From Alkaliphilus transvaalensis ATCC 700919 (GTDB lineage: Bacteria; Bacillota; Clostridia; Peptostreptococcales; Natronincolaceae), in the NCBI RefSeq assembly GCF_000621485.1, contig NZ_JHYF01000015.1, positions 62,001 through 126,000 of the forward strand: DNA of 64,000 nucleotides, given 5' to 3'. Position numbers and translations under genes: made by a program. The notes below the pieces were generated by a model. The model saw only the letters and a list, made by a program, of their open reading frames with translations, was not told where the DNA came from and searched no databases. Below, one piece after another: positions 1 through 7,937 of this stretch (position 1 is the stretch's first letter; the number at the start of each line of letters is the position of its first letter).

Positions 1-1013
1 ATTTAAGTGACGTAGGTAGAATGGCAGGAGCAAGCCAAAATCGTTCCCACAGACCGACTGGTGGAGCCCCTGTAGGAGCCCACTTAGTATCAGTATTAAG
101 AGATAGCGCTTTAGAAAAAGGGATAGAAATATTAACTCAAACAACTGCTACAGAAATATTACTTGAAGATGGAAGCGTTGTAGGAATCATTGCTACAGAT
201 AAAGATAATAAAGAATTTACGATTAATTCAGAAACTGTCATTATTGCAACTGGTGGATTTGGAGCTAACACAACTATGTTTGCTGAGTATGATCCGTCTC
301 TAACTGGTTTCGGTTCAACAAATCATCCCGGAGCTACTGGTGACGGAATTGCTATGGCACTGAAAATTGGTGCAGCTTTAGTAGATATTGAAGAAATCCA
401 GACTCATCCAACGGTTGTACCATCTAATGGTTATATGATTACAGAAGCTGTTAGAGGGAATGGTGCTATTTTAATCAATAGAGATGGTGAGCGTTTTGTT
501 AATGAATTAGGAACAAGAGATGTTGTATCAGAAGCAACTTTAGATCAAGAAGGAAGTACTGCTTTCCTTTTCTTTGATGAAGGCGTAAGAGAGAGTTTAA
601 GTGCAATTAATGGATATGTTGAAAGTGGTTTAACTATTCAAGGAGATACTTTAGAAGCATTGGCTTTAGAAGCAGGAATCAACTTAGAAAATTTAGAAGC
701 TACAGTAGAGGCTTATAATAATGCTGTACAGGAAGGGGTAGATTCTACATTTGGTAGAGATGATCTACCAAGATCCCTAGAAAATAGTCAGTTTTATGTA
801 ATTGAAGTAGGTCCTGCTGTACACCATACAATGGGAGGCCTTAAAATTAATGAAAAGGCAGAAGTTTTAGATGAAGCAGGAAATCCTATAGTTGGATTAT
901 TTGCAGCTGGAGAAGTAACAGGTGGAATCCACGGAGGAAACAGACTAGGTGCTAATGCTTTAACAGATTTAATTGTATTCGGAAGAATAGCTGGAATTAA
1001 CGCATCAAAATAA
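1..1013 (+). CDS. Flavocytochrome c / fumarate reductase flavoprotein, 3' part (5' end outside window)
   Basis: The reading frame is open from base 3 and continues upstream of the window, so the first Met seen at base 21 is internal. About 336 residues are visible, which is the C-terminal two thirds of an FAD-dependent fumarate-reductase-like protein. Visible family features are the stretch HRPTGGAPVGAH, the FAD-domain stretch IATGGFGAN, the capping-domain QTHPT motif with its substrate His, GERFVNELGTRD with a conserved Arg, HHTMGGL, and the C-terminal GGNRLGANAL with the second Arg. All residues expected for reduction of fumarate or a similar enoate are present. N-terminal signal and any FMN-binding or haem domain lie outside. 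A strong terminator follows directly. A divergent relative, which lacks the QTHPT His, lies at 47399-48805. Confidence 0.9.
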   Translation, partial: LSDVGRMAGASQNRSHRPTGGAPVGAHLVSVLRDSALEKGIEILTQTTATEILLEDGSVVGIIATDKDNKEFTINSETVIIATGGFGANTTMFAEYDPSLTGFGSTNHPGATGDGIAMALKIGAALVDIEEIQTHPTVVPSNGYMITEAVRGNGAILINRDGERFVNELGTRDVVSEATLDQEGSTAFLFFDEGVRESLSAINGYVESGLTIQGDTLEALALEAGINLENLEATVEAYNNAVQEGVDSTFGRDDLPRSLENSQFYVIEVGPAVHHTMGGLKINEKAEVLDEAGNPIVGLFAAGEVTGGIHGGNRLGANALTDLIVFGRIAGINASK

Positions 1014-1043
1014 AGAGAAATTAACCCCCCTTTTATTTTAGTT

Positions 1044-1094
1044 AAACTCCCCTTTATAGTAGATTGTATCAATCTATAGAAAGGGGAGTTTTTA
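1044..1094 (+). terminator. Rho-independent terminator after the fumarate reductase gene
   Basis: Left arm AAACTCCCCTTTATAG pairs with right arm CTATAGAAAGGGGAGTTT with one bulged base. The arms enclose an inner AGATTG/CAATCT stem, and a T-run follows. Confidence 0.9.
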
Positions 1095-1257
1095 TATGAA
1101 CTTATTTACTCATTAAAATTTATTAATTATGGACTTTCCTCAAATCTCTAGTACTGAAAAGGAACAAAATTACATAATATTTTTCTAAATAGTTATAATA
1201 TCCTTAAAAGGGCATATATAGTACTAATCTAAACAAAGATCGTGGGGAGGGTTTAAG

Positions 1258-1614
1258 ATGGCAAAAAAGCCAAAAAAAATAAGTGATCCTGTGGAGTTAG
1301 AAAAGGTAATTAAAAGATCAAGCAAAAAACCTGTTTTTATTTTTAAACATGATGCTATGAATCAAGAAAGTGAAGATGCATTTCAAGAATATGTTGATTT
1401 TATAGAGGACACAGAAGAAAATATTATTTTTACCGTTATTTATGTAAGGGAGGATACAGAAGTATCGGAAGCCGTGGAGGAATTATTAGAAATTTCCCAT
1501 GATACACCTCAATTAATATTATTAATTGATGAAGAAGTGGCTTGGGATGACACTGGTGATAATATAAATTTTGATAACATTAATGACGTTGTAAATGAAT
1601 ATATCACAGAATAA
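1258..1614 (+). CDS. Bacilliredoxin-like (BrxC/YtxJ, DUF2847) protein without any cysteine
   Basis: The protein has 118 residues. The segment KPVFIFKHDAMNQ corresponds to the active-site strand of monothiol bacilliredoxins (usually FKHSxxCPIS), and HDTPQLILLIDEEVAWDD corresponds to the later HESPQxxLL segment with the thioredoxin-type cis-Pro. The whole protein contains no Cys, so the usual de-bacillithiolation chemistry is impossible. The fold assignment comes from recalled family motifs and is not a search result. The start is ATG 1258, eight bases after a GGGGAGGG ribosome site. It appears monocistronic. A TATAAT at 1194-1199 could serve as its -10, but the -35 is weak. Function unknown; perhaps a binding or scaffold relative. 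Confidence 0.6.
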   Translation: MAKKPKKISDPVELEKVIKRSSKKPVFIFKHDAMNQESEDAFQEYVDFIEDTEENIIFTVIYVREDTEVSEAVEELLEISHDTPQLILLIDEEVAWDDTGDNINFDNINDVVNEYITE

Positions 1615-1664
1615 ATGATATAGAGTCCATTTGTTTATTTTTACCTCTCGACATACTTCAATAG

Positions 1665-1693
1665 TTGCACGATCTTCGGTAGAGTGATAAAAT
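1665..1693 (+). promoter_or_regulatory. Sigma-A-type promoter for the first signal peptidase
   Basis: TTGCAC (1665-1670), a 17-base spacer, and TAAAAT (1688-1693). It lies 41 bases before the ATG at 1734. Confidence 0.55.
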
Positions 1694-1733
1694 AGATTAG
1701 TAGCAACTAGTTAAGGAGAGGTAGGGGGAACAG

Positions 1734-2267
1734 ATGAAAAAAGAAATACTAGAGTGGGTAAAAACAATTATATTGTCAGTCTTAATCGCTCTAATCATAA
1801 CGACTTTCGTAAAGCCCACGATAGTTAGGCAATATTCTATGATGCCAACATTAAATGAATACGATTTTTTGTTAATAAACCGATTTCTCTATAATAGAGG
1901 TACACCACAGCATGGTGATATAGTGGTTTACGAATCATCTTTAAAGACAAATTTAGGTAGAAATAAACTTCTCATTAAACGAGTGATTGCTGTTCCTGGA
2001 GATGAACTGTTAATTCAAGATGGCTATGTATATCTAAATGGAGCATTACTTGATGAAGATTACATTGCAGAGAAATATACAGAAGGAAAAGATTTTGAAG
2101 ATACACCAATCATAATACCAGAAGGAATGATTTTTACTATGGGAGATAATCGATTCCATAGTATGGATAGTAGAGATACTGCAATTGGCTTAGTATTAAT
2201 TGATGATATTGTGGGAAAAGCTTTTTTAAGATTATATCCCTTTAATAAAATTGGACGGTTAAATTAA
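1734..2267 (+). CDS. lepB: Signal peptidase I
   Basis: 177 residues, membrane-anchored serine protease that removes signal peptides from exported proteins. One N-terminal membrane segment (about residues 9-27) is followed by box B SMMPTL with nucleophile Ser35, box D IKRVIAVPGD with general-base Lys82, and box E MGDNRFHSMDSRD. The size is typical of the single-TM SipS/SipW-sized Gram-positive enzymes. Start ATG 1734 follows an AGGAGAGGTAGGGGG ribosome site. It is the first of two tandem, divergent signal peptidase genes; a terminator separates them. A third lies at 9075-9614. Confidence 0.93.
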   Translation: MKKEILEWVKTIILSVLIALIITTFVKPTIVRQYSMMPTLNEYDFLLINRFLYNRGTPQHGDIVVYESSLKTNLGRNKLLIKRVIAVPGDELLIQDGYVYLNGALLDEDYIAEKYTEGKDFEDTPIIIPEGMIFTMGDNRFHSMDSRDTAIGLVLIDDIVGKAFLRLYPFNKIGRLN

Positions 2268-2274
2268 AATTAAT

Positions 2275-2300
2275 GGATTCCCAGTATGGGGGTCCTTTTT
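2275..2300 (+). terminator. Rho-independent terminator between tandem signal peptidase genes
   Basis: GGATTCCC pairs with GGGGGTCC through two T-G wobbles, followed by TTTTT. Confidence 0.75.
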
Positions 2301-2407
2301 AATATCATCACACCTTTGGAGAGGCTATTGCTATAACAGATTTAAAATGATAAAATCTAAACATAAAAAAATTGGATATATTGTATATTATTTAGGTGGT
2401 GGGAGCA

Positions 2408-2944
2408 TTGGAATTACAGTATAAAAAACTATACAAACCTATCATACTGGCTATGATATTAGCCTTTTTAGTAACCTTTCTATATCAACCGACCTTAGTT
2501 AAAAATTTTTCCATGAGGCCTACCTTAGAAGAGAATGATTTATTAATTGTAAATAATCGTCTAATGAATAGTAATAAACAACCGAAAATTGGCGAGATTA
2601 TTGTATTTAAAACCCAGTTTAAAAACAGCGGACATAAGGAAATCACAATGATTAAACGTGTAATTGCTTTGGCAGGAGACAGGATTATTATTCGTGATGG
2701 GAAGGTATATGTAAATTCAACACAAATTGAAGAAGCTTACTTAATGGAGCCCTATACAGATGGTGAAATTGAGTTGCAGGTTCCAGAAGGGAAAGTTTTT
2801 GTGATGGGAGATAATAGAGCAGTAAGCTTAGATAGTCGAGATGAAAGTATCGGTTTAATTCATTATCATGAAATAATTGGTCGGGCGAGATTTAGGATTT
2901 TTCCTTTTTCAAAAATGGGTTTTATAAGAAATAAAAATAGTTAA
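2408..2944 (+). CDS. lepB: Signal peptidase I (second tandem paralogue)
   Basis: 178 residues from TTG 2408. I prefer this to the upstream in-frame GTG at 2396 because the ribosome site AGGTGGTGGGAG covers 2394-2405 and would lie inside a longer reading frame. It has one N-terminal TM segment (about 11-27), box B SMRPTL with Ser35, box D IKRVIALAGD with Lys83, and box E MGDNRAVSLDSRD. Sequence identity to the gene just upstream looks moderate, so this is an old duplication. A different cleavage preference or timing is possible, but nothing in the sequence decides it. Confidence 0.92.
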   Translation: MELQYKKLYKPIILAMILAFLVTFLYQPTLVKNFSMRPTLEENDLLIVNNRLMNSNKQPKIGEIIVFKTQFKNSGHKEITMIKRVIALAGDRIIIRDGKVYVNSTQIEEAYLMEPYTDGEIELQVPEGKVFVMGDNRAVSLDSRDESIGLIHYHEIIGRARFRIFPFSKMGFIRNKNS

Positions 2945-3089
2945 TCCTTATTTGGTAATGAAAAGAATTTAATATATATCAAGACATCTCAATAAACGAA
3001 AAGCATTATTTGCTAAATCAATAAAGAAATAAAAATAATATTTTAGGAAAACCTAATTATGAATCCATTTATAAGAGGAGGCTATAATT

Positions 3090-3518
3090 ATGAAAGTAAG
3101 AGATTTAATGACCACTAATATAACCGCAGCAAATCCTAATACTCCCATTAATGAAGTTGCAAGAACAATGAAGGAATTAAATATCGGGGTGGTTCCAGTA
3201 TGCGATGACAGTAATCGACCAGTGGGAATTGTAACAGATCGAGATATCGTAGTAAGAGGGTTAACATCTAATATGGCATCAACTGACCCTATAAATAAAG
3301 TAATGTCTACCCATGTGATATCTGCAACGCCAGATATGCACGTTCATGAAGCAGTTCGTCTAATGGGGGAAAATCAAATTAGAAGACTTCCTGTGGTTGA
3401 AAATGGACGTATTGTTGGAATTGTTGCTATAGGAGACTTAGCAGTTACAAATATCTACGAAGATGATGCTGGACAAGCATTAAGTGAAATTTCCACGCCA
3501 AGTAGACCAATGATGTAG
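3090..3518 (+). CDS. CBS-domain pair protein
   Basis: 142 residues made only of two CBS motifs (about residues 7-60 and 74-128), each with the family ending GIVTDRD or GIVAIGD. CBS pairs bind adenine nucleotides such as AMP, ATP or S-adenosylmethionine and act as energy or ligand sensors. This stand-alone form resembles Bacillus YhcV. The ligand cannot be read from sequence. Start ATG 3090 follows AGGAGG. The last residues (STPSRPMM) form a short tail. It appears monocistronic with its own terminator. Confidence 0.88.
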   Translation: MKVRDLMTTNITAANPNTPINEVARTMKELNIGVVPVCDDSNRPVGIVTDRDIVVRGLTSNMASTDPINKVMSTHVISATPDMHVHEAVRLMGENQIRRLPVVENGRIVGIVAIGDLAVTNIYEDDAGQALSEISTPSRPMM

Positions 3519-3538
3519 CTTTAAATTAAACATACTTT

Positions 3539-3572
3539 AAAAAGTTCCTGCCTAAAAGCAGGAACTTTTTTA
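3539..3572 (+). terminator. Rho-independent terminator after the CBS protein
   Basis: AAAAAGTTCCTGC, loop CTAAAA, GCAGGAACTTTTTT; a perfect 13-bp stem with a T-run. Confidence 0.93.
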
Positions 3573-3689
3573 AATGATATAGAAAAAGTAGGGTATATTA
3601 TATAAGGGTTTAATGATCCAAATAGAAATAATAAAATAAATGCATCATACAATTATATGAGGGCAAATATCCTATAAGGGGGATTTTAT

Positions 3690-5360
3690 ATGACAAAATC
3701 AAATAATCAAAGCAAAATAAGGGTAGAAATCGAAAACTATGGAACCTTTCACTACGATAAAGGGGTAAAAATAGAAGAAATCTGTCAAGGTTTCCAAAAT
3801 GAAAAAAACATAGTCGTCGCTGCCCTTGTAGATAATGAACTTAAAGAGCTACATAACAGCTTAGATGATGATACTGAAATGAAATTATTAACAGCAACAT
3901 CACCTATTGGCTCTCGTATTTACCAAAGAAGTTTAGTATTTGTATTTATAAGGTCTTGTATGGAGCTATTTTCTGGATGCCATGTTTCTGTTGAGCATTC
4001 CATTAGCAGAGGTTTATATTGTGAAGTCCATTATAAGCGGGACTTAGAAGCTAAAGATGTAGAACGAATTGAAGAGCGAATGAGGGAAATAATTGAAGAA
4101 GATGTTCCATTTATTAAAAGTCGCCTACCTGTAAGTGAAGCTAAGGATATTTTTAGAGATTATCATCAGACAAGTAAAGTTAAACTTTTAAAATATAGAG
4201 AAAAACCCTATATTAATATTTATCAGTGCGGATGGCTAAAAAATTATTTTTATGGGTATATGGTTCCTTCGGCTGGTTATTTGAGAAAATTCAAGTTAAA
4301 ATACTATGCTCCAGGAATCGTCATTCAATATCCTAGAGCCCATAATGGTGGCGAGATACCAGAATTTGAAGAACACCCAAAACTATTTAAGGTTTTTAGA
4401 GAAAGTGAAAAGTGGGGAGAGATTCTTGAAATAGATTATGTTGCAGCTCTAAACGATTTAATCGTTGCAAAAAGAGAGGGAGAATTTATTCGGGTACAAG
4501 AAGCATTACATGAGAAAAAAATTGCTGAGATTGCTGATTTAATTCAAGAGCATATAAATGAAAAACAGCTAATATTAATTGCAGGACCTTCATCGTCAGG
4601 AAAAACCACCTTCGCCCAAAGATTAATGATTCAACTGAAGGTAAATGGGATGAAACCAATTTCTATTTCTTTAGATGACTACTTTGTCAATCGGGAATTA
4701 ACACCCTTAGATGAAGATGGAAATTTTGACTTTGAATCCCTATATGCTATAGATATAGACTTGTTTAATCGAGATTTAGAAGCATTATTAAAGGGAGAGG
4801 AAATACAAGTACCCACCTTTAATTTTCACACAGGACAAAGAGAATATCGTGGGAATAAATTAAAAATTAATCCAGGGCAACCGGTTATTTTAGAGGGTAT
4901 TCACGCCTTAAATGACGAACTTACAAAATCAATCCCTAAAAATCAAAAGTTTAAAATATATATTAGTGCATTAACTCAGTTAAATATTGATGAACATAAT
5001 CGTATTCCAACTACAGACTCTAGGTTAATTCGAAGAATTGTAAGGGACTTTAAATATCGTTCAAATGATGCTACTAGAACACTTTCATTGTGGCAATCGG
5101 TAAGAAGGGGAGAAGAAAAGAATATTTTCCCTTATCAAGAAGATGCAGATGTAATGTTTAATTCAGCTTTATTTTATGAACTAAGTATTTTAAAGAAATA
5201 TGCAGAGCCTTTATTAAGGCAAGTAGATCTCACCAGTTCCTATTATTCTGAAGCAAAAAGGTTATTGAAGTTTTTAAGTTACTTTGTAGCCCTTGAAAAT
5301 GAAATAGACATACCAAGAACATCAATTATTAGAGAGTTTATTGGTGGAGGCGCCTTCTAA
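3690..5360 (+). CDS. Nucleoside (uridine-type) kinase with N-terminal TGS / ThrRS-like region
   Basis: 556 residues. The first about 70 residues look like a TGS beta-grasp domain, and residues about 75-180 resemble the threonyl-tRNA synthetase editing-associated region (HSISRGLYCEVHY). The C-terminal half is a phosphoribulokinase/uridine kinase P-loop domain: Walker A GPSSSGKTT at 299-307, then SLDDYFVNR, and a base-binding segment near 440. Clostridia and Thermotogae commonly carry this fusion, annotated as nucleoside kinase. No aminoacylation motifs are present, so it is not a synthetase. Substrate is likely uridine/cytidine or another nucleoside (inference). Start ATG 3690 follows AAGGGGG. 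Confidence 0.82.
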   Translation: MTKSNNQSKIRVEIENYGTFHYDKGVKIEEICQGFQNEKNIVVAALVDNELKELHNSLDDDTEMKLLTATSPIGSRIYQRSLVFVFIRSCMELFSGCHVSVEHSISRGLYCEVHYKRDLEAKDVERIEERMREIIEEDVPFIKSRLPVSEAKDIFRDYHQTSKVKLLKYREKPYINIYQCGWLKNYFYGYMVPSAGYLRKFKLKYYAPGIVIQYPRAHNGGEIPEFEEHPKLFKVFRESEKWGEILEIDYVAALNDLIVAKREGEFIRVQEALHEKKIAEIADLIQEHINEKQLILIAGPSSSGKTTFAQRLMIQLKVNGMKPISISLDDYFVNRELTPLDEDGNFDFESLYAIDIDLFNRDLEALLKGEEIQVPTFNFHTGQREYRGNKLKINPGQPVILEGIHALNDELTKSIPKNQKFKIYISALTQLNIDEHNRIPTTDSRLIRRIVRDFKYRSNDATRTLSLWQSVRRGEEKNIFPYQEDADVMFNSALFYELSILKKYAEPLLRQVDLTSSYYSEAKRLLKFLSYFVALENEIDIPRTSIIREFIGGGAF

Positions 5361-5430
5361 AAAGTATTGACTATAAAAATCTTTTAAGATATCTTTAAAA
5401 GAGAAACTTAACAAAGGAAGGTGCCATGAA

Positions 5431-6345
5431 ATGGAACAAAAGTTAAGGGATATTTTAAAGACAAATAGAAGTTATATTAACAATGGAAAGTTGCCCACCT
5501 ACATACCTGAACTAAGTAAGGCAGATAAGAATGCATTGGGAATTTACATTTCTGACTTAAATGGTGAAGAGTATGGCGTGGGCGACTACGAATACAAATT
5601 TACAATACAGAGTATTTCTAAAGTCGTGACATTATTATTAGCTTTAGAAGACCGGGGGCCAGAGGAACTATTTCAATTTGTAGGGATGGAACCAACAGGG
5701 GATTCATTTAATTCAATGATGAAACTAGAAATTGTTAGTCCCTCTAAGCCCTTTAATCCTATGATCAATGCTGGTGCAATAGCTGTTACATCTTTAATTA
5801 AAGGGAGTCCTGAAGAGAAATTTCAACGTATTGTTGATTTATTTCAAAAAATCACTAATAATCCTAACCTTCAAATTAATGAAAACGTTTACCTTTCTGA
5901 AAAGAAAACTGGAGATAGAAATAGGGCAATGGCCTATTTTATGCGGGATGTAGGGGTTATAAAAGGGGATGTTGAGAAAAACCTAGATGTCTATTTTAAA
6001 CAGTGTTCCCTAGAAGTGACCTGTAAAGATATCGCAAGAATAGGTCGATTTTTAGCTAATGATGGAATGTTACCAGAGACAGGAGAAATTGTAATTCAAT
6101 CTAAACATGCAAAAATTGCTAAGACCTTTATGGTGACTTGCGGAATGTACAATGCTAGTGGTGAATTTGCCATAGAAGTGGGGATTCCAGCCAAAAGTGG
6201 GGTTGGAGGGGGGATTATGGCCTTAGTACCAGGGAAGATGGGTATAGGGGTTGTAGGTCCAGCCTTAGACGATAAAGGAAACAGTAGTGCAGGTGTAAAA
6301 GTTTTACGCGACATTGCAGACCTATATAATTTATCAATTTTCTAA
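5431..6345 (+). CDS. glsA: Glutaminase A
   Basis: 304 residues, the full length of the bacterial glutaminase family, which hydrolyses glutamine to glutamate and ammonia. The fold is beta-lactamase-like. The SxxK pair is Ser61-Ile-Ser-Lys64, followed by PFNPMINAGAI, CGMYNASGEFA and the C-terminal PAKSGVGGGIMALVPGKMG signature. It is cytosolic with no signal peptide. It follows the kinase gene by about 70 bases and may share its transcript, since I see no terminator between them. The next gene has its own consensus promoter 25 bases after this stop codon. Confidence 0.95.
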   Translation: MEQKLRDILKTNRSYINNGKLPTYIPELSKADKNALGIYISDLNGEEYGVGDYEYKFTIQSISKVVTLLLALEDRGPEELFQFVGMEPTGDSFNSMMKLEIVSPSKPFNPMINAGAIAVTSLIKGSPEEKFQRIVDLFQKITNNPNLQINENVYLSEKKTGDRNRAMAYFMRDVGVIKGDVEKNLDVYFKQCSLEVTCKDIARIGRFLANDGMLPETGEIVIQSKHAKIAKTFMVTCGMYNASGEFAIEVGIPAKSGVGGGIMALVPGKMGIGVVGPALDDKGNSSAGVKVLRDIADLYNLSIF

Positions 6346-6370
6346 TTATTACAATATTTTAATAAATATT

Positions 6371-6399
6371 TTGACAAAATGTAAAAAAGACAATATAAT
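6371..6399 (+). promoter_or_regulatory. Perfect consensus sigma-A promoter
   Basis: TTGACA (6371-6376), exactly 17 bases, TATAAT (6394-6399), 34 bases before the ATG of the winged-helix regulator at 6434. No operator-like palindrome is obvious around it. Confidence 0.9.
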
Positions 6400-6433
6400 T
6401 AAAGATAAGAAACTAAAAAAAGGGGACAAATAT

Positions 6434-7012
6434 ATGAAGGATATACTAGTACTTAGGGATCTAGAACAAATCAAAGCGATTTCACATCCCTATAGGGTTG
6501 AAGTCTTTGGAACTTTTGAAGGTGATCAACCTCAATCGGCAAAGCAAATTGCTGAAAAGTTGGGAGAACCCCATGCAAAGGTTAATTATCATATTAAGAG
6601 CCTGTTAAAAGTGGGCATTTTAGAGTTGGTAGAGGAAAAAGTTAAGTCTGGAATAATAGAGAAATATTATCTGCCTGTAGCCCATAAATTAGTAATTGAC
6701 AAAAGTTTTATGCAAAATATCGATGATGATGTGTTACATTCTATCAGTCAAGCTAGTCTCTCAATTTTTGAAAGAGTAAGCGAAGACTTTTACAAGGCGA
6801 TCGAAAAAACATCAGGAAGACCTAAGCACATTACTTACCATAACGATTATTACCTTACAAATGAAGAGGTCAAAGAATTAATGCAAAATATTAATGAACT
6901 AGTTAAGGATTACCTAAAAGATAAGAAGGACAAGACACGAGAAAATGTAAGTCCATATTCAGTAGGGGTCATGGGAATCCCTAAATTGACCGCTCAAACT
7001 AAGCGAGGTTAA
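6434..7012 (+). CDS. Winged-helix (ArsR-type HTH) transcriptional regulator
   Basis: 192 residues from ATG 6434, which follows AGGGGACAAA. A longer frame opens at 6314 but would overlap glsA and run through the promoter, so it is rejected. Residues about 15-90 form a winged helix: AISHPYRVEVFGTF, then QSAKQIAEKLGEPHAKVNYHIKSLLKVGILE (recognition helix plus wing) and EKYYLP. The C-terminal 100 residues are alpha-helical and probably form the dimer or ligand domain. No cysteine metal site is visible. Target and ligand unknown; a strong promoter suggests steady expression. Confidence 0.8.
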   Translation: MKDILVLRDLEQIKAISHPYRVEVFGTFEGDQPQSAKQIAEKLGEPHAKVNYHIKSLLKVGILELVEEKVKSGIIEKYYLPVAHKLVIDKSFMQNIDDDVLHSISQASLSIFERVSEDFYKAIEKTSGRPKHITYHNDYYLTNEEVKELMQNINELVKDYLKDKKDKTRENVSPYSVGVMGIPKLTAQTKRG

Positions 7013-7020
7013 TATCAAAG

Positions 7021-7065
7021 ACCAGCACACATGCGTATTTGAAAATACGTCGTAGGCTGGTTTTT
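7021..7065 (+). terminator. Rho-independent terminator after the winged-helix regulator
   Basis: Outer stem ACCAGC/GCTGGT with inner CGTATTT/AATACG and a T-run. It shares a closely similar sequence with the terminator at 38991-39037. Repeat element A begins at its T-tract. Confidence 0.85.
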
Positions 7066-7233
7066 ATAACGAATAGGAAAGTTCAACTTTAATAATTATT
7101 TTAAATAAGAGAACTTTACGTAATGAGTTTCAAGATAAGCAGATAACCAATTTAATGGATTAAATTGTGTAAGTCGCTTAGTTTTTTCACCTAAAGTCAT
7201 CCTATAAATCTTCCGAAGGAAGACTTTGTTCTA
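7065..7233 (+). repeat. Dispersed structured repeat, element A copy 1
   Basis: About 168 bp beginning TATAACGAATAGGAAAG and ending GGAAGACTTTGTTCT. Internal structure: AAAGTTC/GAACTTT arms, a perfect palindrome CAATTTAAT-GG-ATTAAATTG at 7147-7167 or so, and a terminal hairpin AAAGTCATCC/GGAAGACTTT with one A-A mismatch. Near-identical copies lie at 9748-9914 and 54930-55098. No open frame of note. It starts directly in the T-tract of the preceding terminator. The remaining bases 7234-7436 hold nothing I can identify. Confidence 0.85.
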
Positions 7234-7436
7234 CTTTTTTCCATCAAATAGATAGTCATTTTCAAATCCTTCATATAAGCATCTGTTACTTATCATCTAA
7301 TAGCAATTTATTATAAGAATCTGGGAATACTAAAGGAATAAGAATTCATTTTATTCATGTTTAAAGTAGAAACTAGATATTAGAGATGATTATGTAGGGT
7401 AAAATAGAGGCTACAATTGAAATTATTCGGCTGGAG

Positions 7437-7934
7437 ATGAATCAATCAATGGATTACTATTTATTAATAAGTGGAATTATAATTGTATTAGGCATAGTTG
7501 GGATTTTTACAGCTTTTCTTCCTGGTACTTTATTAGTATTGGCAGGAATAATATTTTATGGATGGTCTACTGATTTTACAGTAATATCCATTAAAATGAT
7601 AATATTTTTTGGCTTTCTAACATTAGCTGGTATTTTGTTTGACTACTTAGCTTCATTTATTAGTGCTAAAAGATATAACATTTCTACAAAAGGAATCTGG
7701 GGAATGCTCTTAGGTGGTGTTGCAGGTTTCTTTATATTAAGTGTCATAGGAATGATTATAGGTCAATTTATTGGAATTTTGGTTGGCGAAATTCTTGCAG
7801 GAAAGAACTTTAAAAATTCCATTAAATCGGGGACTGCTAGTTTAGTGGGATATTTATTAAGTACAGTAGTTAATATTATTATTGTAGGTATTATGCTAGG
7901 CTATTTCCTTTTTAGACTAGTGGCTAGGGGGTAA
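7437..7934 (+). CDS. DUF456 family membrane protein
   Basis: 165 residues, very hydrophobic with about four membrane segments (roughly 8-38, 47-70, 85-115, 138-160). The segments PGTLLVLAGIIFYGW, SAKRYNISTKGIWGMLLGG and VGEILAGKN are typical of DUF456. Glycine-rich membrane helices suggest a small integral membrane protein; its biochemical role is unknown. Start is uncertain: ATG 7437 directly abuts the CTGGAG ribosome site, and the in-frame ATG 7449 has a wide spacing of 12. The next gene starts 3 bases after the stop, so the two are probably translationally coupled. Confidence 0.8.
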   Translation: MNQSMDYYLLISGIIIVLGIVGIFTAFLPGTLLVLAGIIFYGWSTDFTVISIKMIIFFGFLTLAGILFDYLASFISAKRYNISTKGIWGMLLGGVAGFFILSVIGMIIGQFIGILVGEILAGKNFKNSIKSGTASLVGYLLSTVVNIIIVGIMLGYFLFRLVARG

Positions 7935-7937
7935 TAA

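Noticed and set aside
1-1013. Base 21 ATG as a true gene start
   Set aside because: The frame is open upstream to the window edge and the first residues belong to the middle of the flavoprotein family.
794-1072. Antisense reading frames such as the one opposite the fumarate reductase end
   Set aside because: They lie wholly opposite conserved genes, lack ribosome sites and show no recognisable domain. The same holds for the other minus-strand frames opposite tyrS-unrelated genes, cobQ, ptsI and others.
2396-2407. GTG 2396 as start of the second signal peptidase
   Set aside because: The ribosome site AGGTGGTGGGAG lies across it; TTG 2408 has the proper spacing.
6314-6433. Longer N-terminus for the winged-helix regulator
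   Set aside because: It would overlap glsA and translate through a perfect promoter; ATG 6434 has a good ribosome site and matches the domain start.
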